Origin: Thiotrichales bacterium
GTDB taxonomy: Bacteria > Pseudomonadota > Gammaproteobacteria > UWMA-0217
Assembly: GCA_024763135.1 (NCBI GenBank)
Contig: JANTGD010000096.1
Span: forward strand, 1 to 10,313
Direction of reading: 5' to 3'
Length of the DNA: 10,313 bases
The notes below the pieces were generated by a model. The model had not been told where the DNA came from and ran no database searches. It worked only from the letters and a program-made list of their open reading frames with translations. The number at the start of each line of letters is the position of its first letter. Positions within the stretch are counted from its first letter, which is position 1. Shown piece after piece: positions 1-6,500 of this stretch. The position numbers were made by a program, and so were the translations under genes.

Positions 1-973
1 CCTCGCCTGTTTGGGATTGTTGCGCCAACAGCTGCTGCTGATTCTGATTCATGCGTTCCTGCGCATCCGCCACGCGTTTTAGCGCAGCCACATCAACTCC
101 TGATACCTGCAACTCATAATTCAATGCCGTTGGAGGTACGGTGACCTCGGGATGGTGCAACGCCAAAGCCATGGATTGTGCCGCAACACCCAACTCTCCC
201 GTATAGGTCCCTCCGTTATGCGTTTGGCGGGTTTGTAAACTTAAGTCTTTTAACGTCCATTCCCCTTGCGGGCCGGTAAAACTAATGGCAGGCACCGTGA
301 ACTCTGATACACCAGAGAGTGCCAACGTTTTATAGCGTTCATCTATGGAGAACGATCCGGAGACAGCGGCAATCTCCAGACTGCCTTGCTCTCCCAAGTC
401 GAACGCCATGCGGCCCAACGCGAAATCCCCGCTTGGCGTGGGACGGTGTGTTTCGGCTTCAAACCGGGATTGCATGCCCGCACTTACTAATGAAACACCT
501 GCGGCGCCGTCCGCGTCCAGTTTGAACGGCGCCACTTCCATCTCTACTGCAACAGTTTGCCCATCTGTCACGAGTACGCCGATGGTCAGAGGTATCGCAC
601 CGTTGAACGCGCTCTCGAGCGCCTGTCTCTGCTCATCATCCAGGCTTGCCTCATCTATCGTAGTGAGAATATAGCTACTACCAAAGCGTATACCAGAAGG
701 TGTCCACATAATGGGGCCATGATAGATGACATGCCGAAACGCAATCACTGGTGCATTCTGCTCGCGCTCACTCAGAGTGGAGGTCGCAATGCTGGATAAG
801 AACCCCTTTTTATATTGCGTTTTTGTCAATGTTAGTTCCGACAAGGGCAGTTGTTGCTGTGCCCTCTCGAGCACACGATTAAATGCCGCCTCGGATTTTT
901 GCGAAACTAAAGCTGTGACCCCGGCCCATATGAGTGCAACCGCCACAATCCCGCCGATCAACCATTTCTTCAT
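1..973 (-). CDS. YdgA/DUF945-family protein, partial (C-terminus beyond the left edge)
   Basis: The minus-strand frame is open from the ATG at 973-971 to the window edge (324 codons, no stop), so the gene is cut. The product starts MKKWLIGGIVAVALIWAG, a short positive N-terminus and one hydrophobic helix (about residues 4-23), typical of a signal anchor or uncleaved signal peptide. A long hydrophilic, beta-rich periplasmic part follows, with motifs such as KTQYKKGFLSS and later LSGVSEFTVPAISFTGPQGEW. This layout (N-terminal helix, Y.KGFL-like motif near residue 50, many short amphipathic strands) fits the YdgA/DUF945 family, proteins of roughly 450-500 residues of unclear function at the cell envelope. 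The start is supported by a GGGGGTG Shine-Dalgarno-like stretch just upstream. Family assignment is by pattern memory; the missing third prevents a full-length check. Confidence 0.75.
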   Translation of the reverse strand, partial: MKKWLIGGIVAVALIWAGVTALVSQKSEAAFNRVLERAQQQLPLSELTLTKTQYKKGFLSSIATSTLSEREQNAPVIAFRHVIYHGPIMWTPSGIRFGSSYILTTIDEASLDDEQRQALESAFNGAIPLTIGVLVTDGQTVAVEMEVAPFKLDADGAAGVSLVSAGMQSRFEAETHRPTPSGDFALGRMAFDLGEQGSLEIAAVSGSFSIDERYKTLALSGVSEFTVPAISFTGPQGEWTLKDLSLQTRQTHNGGTYTGELGVAAQSMALALHHPEVTVPPTALNYELQVSGVDVAALKRVADAQERMNQNQQQLLAQQSQTGE

Positions 974-977
974 TCTT

Positions 978-984
978 CACCCCC
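978..984 (-). promoter_or_regulatory. Ribosome binding site of the YdgA/DUF945 gene
   Basis: Read on the minus strand this is GGGGGTG, followed by AGAA and then the ATG at 973. The G-rich stretch lies six bases from the start codon, which supports this methionine as the start; the first residues (MKKWLI) then give a proper signal anchor. Confidence 0.55.
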
Positions 985-1294
985 ATGCCATTCTACTAGT
1001 AATGTAAACAAACACGTTTTCAACAGATCGCGATCACTTATATTGCCTTTTTTTAAGACAATCCCTTGTAAAGCCAACAAATAATAGAGCATGTTCGGTC
1101 GCAACGGGCTGACGCGCAATAGGCCAGCAAGCGCCCAGCCTACACCGTGCCGGTATTGTACCGCTGGCCAATGAAACAACCTTTATCTGTTCGGCACGCT
1201 TTGATCCAATGCAAGTCGCACACTTCGATGGACTAGTTTATTGCCAAATGCATAAGATCCATTGAATCGTACTTGTCATTTCAGCGGATTTTTA

Positions 1295-1324
1295 GAGCTG
1301 CGCAGACTGCCATCTCCGCAGCTC
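1295..1324 (-). terminator. Hairpin just downstream of the OmpA fusion gene, possible terminator
   Basis: Arms GAGCTGCG (1295-1302) and CGCAGCTC (1317-1324) are perfect complements with a 14-base loop, ten bases after the stop codon at 1334-1336. The minus-strand transcript continues UAAAAAUC, so there is no U-tract. It is therefore a weak candidate for intrinsic termination and may instead be an mRNA 3' stabilising hairpin. Confidence 0.35.
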
Positions 1325-1333
1325 AAGCATCCA

Positions 1334-4300
1334 CTACTCCTGCTCAGGAAAGCTGACCGATAACTCCACCCGGCGATTGAGCGCGCGCCCAGCAGCGGCT
1401 TGATTGTCAGCAACCGGTGCTGCTTCGCCGAGACCCATGATTTGCAGCCGGTCCGAAGCCACGCCGAATGCCTCTAGCTGGTTGCTCACAGCACGTGCGC
1501 GGCTTAGCGACAAGTCAAGATTGGCCGAACGCGTGCCCTGATCGTCTGTATGACCTATGATCTCGAGCCTCGCCCGGGGATTGTCCTGCAGCCAGATCGC
1601 CACCGTCTTCAATTGTTGCAAAGCAGCTTCGCTAAGCGCCGCTGAATCGGATGAAAAATAGATCGTTGGCAATTCTGCAGGCGCAAGCTTTGGTAACTGA
1701 CAGCCATGCGCATCAACCACGGCTGCGCTGGGTGTCAACGGGCAGTGATCCAATGAATCAGTCACACCATCATGATCGGTATCCTGCGGTGCGGATGCCG
1801 GCTCTGGCAGTGGTGGCGGCAAATCACGCACAGACAAGCGTTGCACTCCTTTCTTCTTGCCACCCAGACGTTTGACGATTGCCAGTTCAAACTGACTCGC
1901 ATCCTGATCGTAGCTCACCCACTCAGCTCGGAGTGCCAAGCCATTGCGCCAGCCATAAACCGCACCCAACCCAAGATGCGCATGCACAGATTCGACACGT
2001 TGATAGTCAACATTGCCATGATTGCGCATATTACCCACGCCCAAACGGGCATAGCCCGCCCAGCCTTGCCTGCGCCGCAACCGCTCATCGAGATCCGTTT
2101 GCGCTTTACCAAGGTGTTGCGGCTGGAAATAGACCAATCCGCTAATGCCAGTGTGGCGGTAACCAATTTCACCGGAATCAGTGCCTAAACGATTTTGAGT
2201 TTTGGCGGCCCCCAAATCCGCGTAGTAACCTTCCACGCTCAAATGTTGGGTCAAATCAACGCCTAAGTGTAATGACCCTGCAAGATCTGTTTCATCCTCC
2301 ACCCGATAACAGCCACAAGCAGGCTCCGGCTCCAAGTGCGCGTAACCAAGGCCAGCAGCGATATACCAGCGTGGCAGCAGTGGCGCGTCATCTGCCCCTG
2401 CGCTCGCTACCGGAACGTACCCCACAAAGCAAAGCAGCATGACCGCGAAATACCCAGCGGACGGGAAGCTACGGTTTACTTTACGACGCCACGCCAGGAT
2501 CAGCGCCAACGGAATCATCAGCCCACCCATGCTGCCACCGCCGAAACCCTGTAGCCCTGTTTTGAATTTGGGTCCTGTACACTCGCACGCGGGCTCTCGG
2601 TAATCCGGAACACCATTCGCGTTTTGATCGGGTAGCACCGCTGCCGCCCTTAAGGAAGCTTGCGCTGCATCATCATAGCCGTCGGCATTGGCATCATTAA
2701 AAGCGTCGACGTGGCCGTCGTTGTCAGCGTCATCCAGGCCTACTTCCGAAATATCGAAACGCCCATCTGCATCACTGTCCAAATCACGGAAATCAGCGTT
2801 ACCATCTGCGTCAGAATCATACACGGGCAGTGCCACTCCACCTGTCCCACTATTCAATGGATCATGCATGCCATCTCGATTCGAGTCGTTCCAGGGCGCC
2901 ACTCGACCGGTGAATGCCTGATCATTGCCACCGGCTTCGATCAGGTCGGTCAAGCCATCGTTGTCGCTATCGAGATCGCGAAAATCGCGCAGACCATCAC
3001 CATCGGTGTCAGGAATCGGCAATGGTGTCGGTGAAAGACGATCATCGTAGCCATCGGCATTGCCATCACTGAAATTGTCAATGCGAGCGTCCCCATTACT
3101 GTCCGGCGCCCCTGCTTCAAGCACGTCGGCCAAACCATCATTATCAGTATCAAGATCTCGGTAGTCCGCTACTCCGTCCCGGTCGGTATCTTTCGGTGTA
3201 TTGGTGGGAGCCGCGCCGCTACCGAGGCGACCATCTCGGTTGCTATCATCAAAGCCAGCCTCAATTACGTCATGAATACCGTCATTGTCGGCATCCAAAT
3301 CGAGAAAATCCGCATGATGATCCGAATCACTATCGACAGGTTTTTCCGCTTGGCCCGATCCAGAGTAATCCGGAAACCCTGGCTGCGACTCCAACGCATC
3401 GGCCAACCCATTGCTGCCGAAGGACTGCGTCGCATCTATCCTGCCATCGCCATCACTGTCCAACGTGGCTTGCTGCGCCTCTCGCAGACCGGATTCTTCA
3501 AAGTCGTTGATCCCATCGCCATCGGATTCGAGATCCAGGCGATTGACAACCCCATCACCATCGAAGTCGCCAGTCCCTTCCTCGCTGTCCAAAATGCCAT
3601 CGTTATCGTCATCGATATCGTCCGCGTCCGGCACCCCATCTCCGTCGGTATCGGGACCTGCAGCACTTATCGCGACACGCACAGCAGCCGTGACTGTATC
3701 CCCATTCAGACCTTTGAGCTGGTAGGTAAAGCTATCTGTGGGGCCAGTAAAACCAGGATTCGGGGTATAGGTCACAGACCGATTGGCATTGACCGTTGCT
3801 TGGCCGTGGCTGGGTAAAGCGATTATCGAAACCACCGCGCTTTCGACAGCCTCATCGTTGGACAACACACCGATCGTCACAGGGGTGTTCTCCTGCGTAG
3901 CTGCCGAGTCATCCACGGCTTTGAGCATAGGAAACAGTGACGAGGCCAGAAAATATTCCGCAGTACCACCATAGAGGTCGGCATCGCCGTCCACCGTGCC
4001 AGTATCCGTTGGGAAGCTCATCCAATCGACAAGATCCTGCGCAGGGGGCACATCAGCGCCAAAATACGAAAATCCGTAGTAAATCTGCCCGGCAGACACG
4101 CCCAGATCCTCGAGTGAAACAAACGCCACCCCCATTTGCTCGATACTGCTGCCAATCTGAATCGGCTCTGAGCCTGCATCGGTATGCAGAAATTCAAAAT
4201 CCATGGAGCCTCCCACCATGCCGTAGCAGATTTCTGCAGCCGCACAGCCATTGGGTTTGACCTCCACAAGTGGACCAAATGACGAAGGCACGCCACCACT

Positions 4301-4894
4301 GAGCGCCGTGATCGCAGCAATTTTGACTGAATTATTGCCACTCTTTTCCGTGGCAACGTGACCGGCCCGAGCAAGATCCAAAACATTTGTGGGCGCAGTA
4401 ATACCGTCGGTGAAAATAAAATCCACCCTTTCGATATTCTTCGCCGCTGCTCCACCTTGATTCAAAAATAAATCCAGCGCACCGCGATTGAGAATCCGCC
4501 CACCCAGCTCTTCCGCCAGATCACATCCACCTGGAAATTCGGGCTTGAAGCGATGCGCAACACCGATTGTTTCCACAAAAATGCTACACGGTTCCGCTGA
4601 AGTGGAGCGGCGTACAACAACTTGATCCGCTTTATTGTAGTAAAGATAACTCTCGCCGTTGTAACTAAAGCCGTCAAACAGCAAATCATCCCCCAAGCCC
4701 CAGTTATACACGGCACCATCAGCACCGGTATAACTGAAATCCGGCGCTGGCTGAGTGGATGTCGAGAGACTGCTGACCGCTCCTTTAGCCCAAATTCCCG
4801 GGGCACCGAAACCGGTCATCAGCAAGAAAGTCCATGCCAGCAACCGGGTAGAACCTTGACTATGATGTCGCCAAACAAGCCACTTGATATCCAT
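1334..4894 (-). CDS. Large exported protein: Ig-like and thrombospondin-3 repeats, internal GlyGly-CTERM-like tail, then OmpA-family barrel and peptidoglycan-binding domain
   Basis: 1186 residues in one frame. Residues 1-36 form a signal peptide (hydrophobic LLAWTFLLMTGFGAPGIWA, cut after IWA). Residues 50-320 are an unnamed secreted domain; about 325-412 form an Ig/cadherin-like domain (DDSAATQENTPVTIGVLSND start); about 413-768 are thrombospondin-type-3 repeats of the D.DGDG..D.DD kind, expected to bind calcium. Residues 783-805 read GFGGGSMGGL, a hydrophobic helix, then RRK: the layout of a GlyGly-CTERM (rhombosortase) signal, normally found only at a protein's end. A second signal-peptide-like helix follows (815-832, ending ASA), then an OmpA-like barrel (about 842-1009), a TSP3 linker (DTDHDGVTD, 1038-1046) and an OmpA C-terminal domain (about 1075-1183; IGHTDD, NLDLSLSRA, NRRVEL) that holds peptidoglycan. 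AAGGA at 4905-4909 supports the start. It looks like two genes joined; see findings. Confidence 0.88.
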   Translation of the reverse strand: MDIKWLVWRHHSQGSTRLLAWTFLLMTGFGAPGIWAKGAVSSLSTSTQPAPDFSYTGADGAVYNWGLGDDLLFDGFSYNGESYLYYNKADQVVVRRSTSAEPCSIFVETIGVAHRFKPEFPGGCDLAEELGGRILNRGALDLFLNQGGAAAKNIERVDFIFTDGITAPTNVLDLARAGHVATEKSGNNSVKIAAITALSGGVPSSFGPLVEVKPNGCAAAEICYGMVGGSMDFEFLHTDAGSEPIQIGSSIEQMGVAFVSLEDLGVSAGQIYYGFSYFGADVPPAQDLVDWMSFPTDTGTVDGDADLYGGTAEYFLASSLFPMLKAVDDSAATQENTPVTIGVLSNDEAVESAVVSIIALPSHGQATVNANRSVTYTPNPGFTGPTDSFTYQLKGLNGDTVTAAVRVAISAAGPDTDGDGVPDADDIDDDNDGILDSEEGTGDFDGDGVVNRLDLESDGDGINDFEESGLREAQQATLDSDGDGRIDATQSFGSNGLADALESQPGFPDYSGSGQAEKPVDSDSDHHADFLDLDADNDGIHDVIEAGFDDSNRDGRLGSGAAPTNTPKDTDRDGVADYRDLDTDNDGLADVLEAGAPDSNGDARIDNFSDGNADGYDDRLSPTPLPIPDTDGDGLRDFRDLDSDNDGLTDLIEAGGNDQAFTGRVAPWNDSNRDGMHDPLNSGTGGVALPVYDSDADGNADFRDLDSDADGRFDISEVGLDDADNDGHVDAFNDANADGYDDAAQASLRAAAVLPDQNANGVPDYREPACECTGPKFKTGLQGFGGGSMGGLMIPLALILAWRRKVNRSFPSAGYFAVMLLCFVGYVPVASAGADDAPLLPRWYIAAGLGYAHLEPEPACGCYRVEDETDLAGSLHLGVDLTQHLSVEGYYADLGAAKTQNRLGTDSGEIGYRHTGISGLVYFQPQHLGKAQTDLDERLRRRQGWAGYARLGVGNMRNHGNVDYQRVESVHAHLGLGAVYGWRNGLALRAEWVSYDQDASQFELAIVKRLGGKKKGVQRLSVRDLPPPLPEPASAPQDTDHDGVTDSLDHCPLTPSAAVVDAHGCQLPKLAPAELPTIYFSSDSAALSEAALQQLKTVAIWLQDNPRARLEIIGHTDDQGTRSANLDLSLSRARAVSNQLEAFGVASDRLQIMGLGEAAPVADNQAAAGRALNRRVELSVSFPEQE
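2393..2548 (-). other. Fusion junction: internal GlyGly-CTERM-like helix followed by a second signal-peptide-like helix
   Basis: This stretch encodes residues 783-834 of the large protein. First comes the Gly-rich motif GFGGGSMGG, a hydrophobic helix and the basic stop RRK (803-805). A ten-residue polar linker with another Arg leads to a second hydrophobic helix (YFAVMLLCFVGYVPVA) and an A-S-A signal-peptidase-type site (830-832). With the N-terminal half outside, the basic linker would sit in the cytoplasm and the second helix would re-export the C-terminal half. No methionine, GTG or TTG codon that could give the second half a full signal peptide of its own lies between RRK and the second helix; the nearest are M819 inside it and M790/M793 before it. 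Confidence 0.7.
2591..3658 (-). repeat. Coding tandem repeats: thrombospondin type 3 calcium-binding array
   Basis: At protein level a long unit recurs: a D.D.DG..D.RDLD.DNDG..D..EAG block starting at residues 521, 569, 629 and 693 (spacing 48, 60 and 64), with a truncated copy at 756 (DQNANGVPDYRE). Between blocks lie DSNRDGR or DANADGYDD-like segments. The Asp/Asn-Gly loops match TSP3 calcium sites found in OmpA-type and adhesin-like proteins. The DNA repeats are degenerate, so the array is old rather than freshly amplified. Confidence 0.85.
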
Positions 4895-4904
4895 ATTTTC
4901 TTCG

Positions 4905-4909
4905 TCCTT
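4905..4909 (-). promoter_or_regulatory. Ribosome binding site of the OmpA fusion gene
   Basis: AAGGA on the minus strand, ten bases before the ATG at 4894-4892. It supports the chosen start, which also yields a normal N-terminal signal peptide. Confidence 0.55.
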
Positions 4910-4937
4910 GGGCCATTGCCCGAATCAAAAAGCTGCG

Positions 4938-5013
4938 GGAATAGCGCCCCAAAAACCGGGGGGGTATTCGCAATTGACGCTCAATCGAGGACCGCTACCC
5001 GGCGCGCTATTCC
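4938..5013 (-). promoter_or_regulatory. Nested inverted repeats in the probable leader of the OmpA fusion gene
   Basis: GGAATAGCGC (4938-4947) is perfectly complementary to GCGCTATTCC (5004-5013). Nested inside are GGGTA/TACCC (4962-4966 and 4996-5000) and ATTGA-CGC-TCAAT (4973-4985). The left arm can also pair locally: GAATA and CCCC (4939-4943, 4947-4950) with GGGG and TATTC (4958-4961, 4965-4969). The two folds exclude each other. The structure ends 44 bases before the start codon. Whether it is transcribed depends on an unseen promoter. Confidence 0.35.
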
Positions 5014-5220
5014 AAAAAACCGCGCCAGTCTAGCAAGAGCGGCACAGGCGACGATGTGAAGTTGTTTCTACTTCTTGGAATGTAAGAAAATGAAAACTAC
5101 CCGGCCAACCCCCTGAGATGCACCAGCGCTGCGTTAACCAATGCTCATTTAGCTTTTAGACTTACCTTTCCCGCCCTGGTCTGAAGCCTTCCAGGGGTGA
5201 TCTGAGCCGTAAACTCACAT

Positions 5221-5247
5221 TTGACGACTCGGCCGAGTCGTTACAAA
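5221..5247 (+). promoter_or_regulatory. 18-base perfect palindrome, candidate operator, possibly inside a promoter
   Basis: ACGACTCGG (5224-5232) is followed directly by its complement CCGAGTCGT (5233-5241), with no spacer. TTGACG at 5221-5226 resembles a -35 box and TACAAA at 5242-5247 a poor -10 box at a short 15-base spacing, so the palindrome would fill the spacer. Such a position suits a repressor dimer site for the gene starting at 5390. The palindrome is certain; the promoter and regulator are guesses. Confidence 0.45.
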
Positions 5248-5389
5248 CATGCTTGTTTCAACGCTAAAAGATGGCGCCTCTGCAATGGTTTGGCGAATGG
5301 AACGACTGTGGAGAATAAAAAGAAATGTCGCGTCTTGAGGTGCGCTTAGTTACACTGTCGCTCCTCGATAATAATCATCCTGATCGCCG

Positions 5390-5920
5390 ATGAAGCTCTT
5401 GGAAACTCTTTTTGAAGGCTTGCTTTGGAATAGCCGCCTGGTGGTGTTGTTTGCTGTGGTCGCAAGCCTGGGTACCGCGTTTGTCGTGTTTTACATTGCT
5501 ACCATCGATGCCTGGTTTCTCGTCACGCATATGGGTGAATATATGTCGCCCCAGTTGACAGGAGACGCGCGCGCAGACTTTCGCTCTGCAGCCATTACCC
5601 ATGTGGTGGAAATCATCGATGGGTATCTGCTGGCCAGTGTCATGCTGATTTTCTCTCTCGGGCTTTACGAGTTGTTTATCAGCAAAATTGAACAAGCTCA
5701 GGCGTCAGATCGCCATTCGAGCGTACTGATGATTCGCAATTTGGATGACTTGAAAAACCGTCTGGCCAAGGTTGTGCTCATGATTCTCATTGTGAAGTTT
5801 TTTGAACATGCGCTGGAAATGCAATTTACCGACCCCCTGGCTATGCTCGAGTTTGCTGGAGGCATCGCCTTGATCGGGTTAGCGCTGTATTTGAGCCATG
5901 CCGGCGAGAGCAAGCACTGA
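5390..5920 (+). CDS. UPF0114 (YqhA) family inner-membrane protein
   Basis: 176 residues, close to the roughly 165 of E. coli YqhA. The N-terminus ETLFEGLLWNSRLVVLFAVV matches the family's amphipathic start and LWNSRL..L motif. Hydrophobic helices are seen at about 17-38, 72-96, 125-141 and 151-168. A central motif (ITHVVEIIDGYLLASVMLIFSLGLYELF, about 69-95) and IRNLDDLKNRLAKVVLMILIVKFFE (about 115-139) are also characteristic. The function of UPF0114 proteins is not established; they are small multi-pass inner-membrane proteins. No strong Shine-Dalgarno sequence precedes the ATG, but no better start fits the family's N-terminus. The gene appears to stand alone: it is divergent from the OmpA fusion gene and nearly 600 bases from the next gene. 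Confidence 0.88.
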   Translation: MKLLETLFEGLLWNSRLVVLFAVVASLGTAFVVFYIATIDAWFLVTHMGEYMSPQLTGDARADFRSAAITHVVEIIDGYLLASVMLIFSLGLYELFISKIEQAQASDRHSSVLMIRNLDDLKNRLAKVVLMILIVKFFEHALEMQFTDPLAMLEFAGGIALIGLALYLSHAGESKH

Positions 5921-5949
5921 CGTCACTACGCGACACCCGCACACTGACC

Positions 5950-5964
5950 GGCAGCGGGCCTGCC
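5950..5964 (+). terminator. Small GC hairpin after the UPF0114 gene
   Basis: GGCAG-CGGGC-CTGCC, 29 bases past the stop codon. It is followed by ATAATC rather than a T-run, so intrinsic termination is doubtful. Confidence 0.25.
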
Positions 5965-6310
5965 ATAATCTGAGCTTCAAATGATTTTTGTCTGGCGCGT
6001 CATTTCAGCCTGTAGCGGTGATCTTGAGTATCCGCATAACGCCAGGCACTGCTACAACACAGAAAACGACTACTTTTCCGCAGCTCACGCACCTGCCTCC
6101 GCTGAACACAAGTGGTCAAAAACTCAACAAACCTTATAGTATCAGCGGCCTGTACGAACAAAATTTTCAACCCTAATCAGCGAACTGCAGGCAGTTTTCA
6201 ATCATGGTCCGTTTGGATACTGATGGGTGTTTGCACAGACCCAGCCGCCTGAGGGACTTGAATAAGAGATACTCGAATTTGAATTAAGTCTGCAGTAATC
6301 AGCGGATGAC

Positions 6311-6341
6311 TCAGGTGCCTATGGGTCTCTTAGACACCTGA
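6311..6341 (+). other. Hairpin in the region upstream of the dsrS-like gene
   Basis: TCAGGTG (6311-6317) pairs with CACCTGA (6335-6341); after one mismatch, CTA (6319-6321) pairs with TAG (6331-6333), leaving a nine-base loop. No U-tract follows (AAAAGAAGAG on the plus strand). It could be a leader element or a small-RNA hairpin; function unknown. Confidence 0.35.
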
Positions 6342-6380
6342 AAAGAAGAGCTTTTAGACCTATCACAACAGAGTGGATTA

Positions 6381-6407
6381 TCATTGGCGGCTCACAACCG
6401 CCATTGA
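6381..6407 (+). other. Second hairpin upstream of the dsrS-like gene
   Basis: TGGCGG (6385-6390) and CCGCCA (6398-6403) pair around a seven-base loop; TCA and TGA extend the stem after one T-T mismatch. TATTT follows, a poor U-tract. It lies 94 bases before the likely start codon at 6501 and could be a weak terminator or attenuator. Confidence 0.3.
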
Positions 6408-6500
6408 TATTTAGGCAATCCATAGTAAATGATATCCACCAGCGGCACTCATGTAGTGTCCTTATACTCGCTTGCAGCAAATTCAACACTTAGACCCGCC

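Larger units (their letters stand above)
974..1333. other. Intergenic region between two minus-strand genes
   Basis: No convincing gene is seen. A minus-strand frame with a TTG start (1179-970, 69 codons) ends in an ATGA overlap with the DUF945 start but lacks a good ribosome site and any recognisable motif. The region holds small inverted repeats: CGGTA-TTG-TACCG at 1151-1163 and GGCCAGC/GCTGGCC at 1122-1128 and 1163-1169. A promoter for the DUF945 gene should lie here, but I see no clear -35/-10 pair. Confidence 0.5.
4895..5389. other. Divergent intergenic region between the OmpA fusion gene and the UPF0114 gene
   Basis: No gene is seen in these 495 bases. They must hold the promoters of both divergent genes. 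Besides the nested repeats at 4938-5013 and the palindrome at 5224-5241 there are hairpins GGCGCG/CGCGCC (5001-5006 and 5021-5026) and CCCTGG/CCAGGG (5174-5179 and 5191-5196). GATAAT at 5367-5372 resembles a -10 box but has no matching -35 at the right distance. Confidence 0.5.
5921..6500. other. Long intergenic region with several hairpins upstream of the dsrS-like gene
   Basis: I see no convincing gene in these 580 bases. A 62-codon plus-strand frame from a TTG at 5988 has no ribosome site or protein-like composition. Hairpins: GGCAG/CTGCC (5950-5964) just after the UPF0114 stop, TCAGGTG/CACCTGA (6311-6341) and TGGCGG/CCGCCA (6385-6403). TATACT at 6463-6468 could be a -10 box but lacks a -35 partner. 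Confidence 0.5.

Noticed and set aside
970..1179. 69-codon minus-strand frame whose stop overlaps the start of the DUF945 gene (ATGA)
   Set aside because: It starts with TTG, has AAGG directly against the start codon rather than a spaced ribosome site, and no recognisable protein features. The overlap could be chance.
2591..3658. Regularly spaced repeats that might suggest a CRISPR array
   Set aside because: The repeats are degenerate, lie in frame and encode calcium-binding TSP3 motifs.
3272..3817. 181-codon plus-strand frame opposite the OmpA fusion gene
   Set aside because: It is an antisense shadow of the Asp-rich TSP3 repeats; the Ile/Val/Thr-rich composition results from the complementary repeat codons.
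5988..6176. 62-codon plus-strand frame
   Set aside because: TTG start, no ribosome site, composition unlike a folded protein, no family resemblance.
6429..6500. 24-residue upstream extension of the dsrS-like gene
   Set aside because: The extra residues look unrelated to the remembered DsrS N-terminus, and no good ribosome site precedes 6429.
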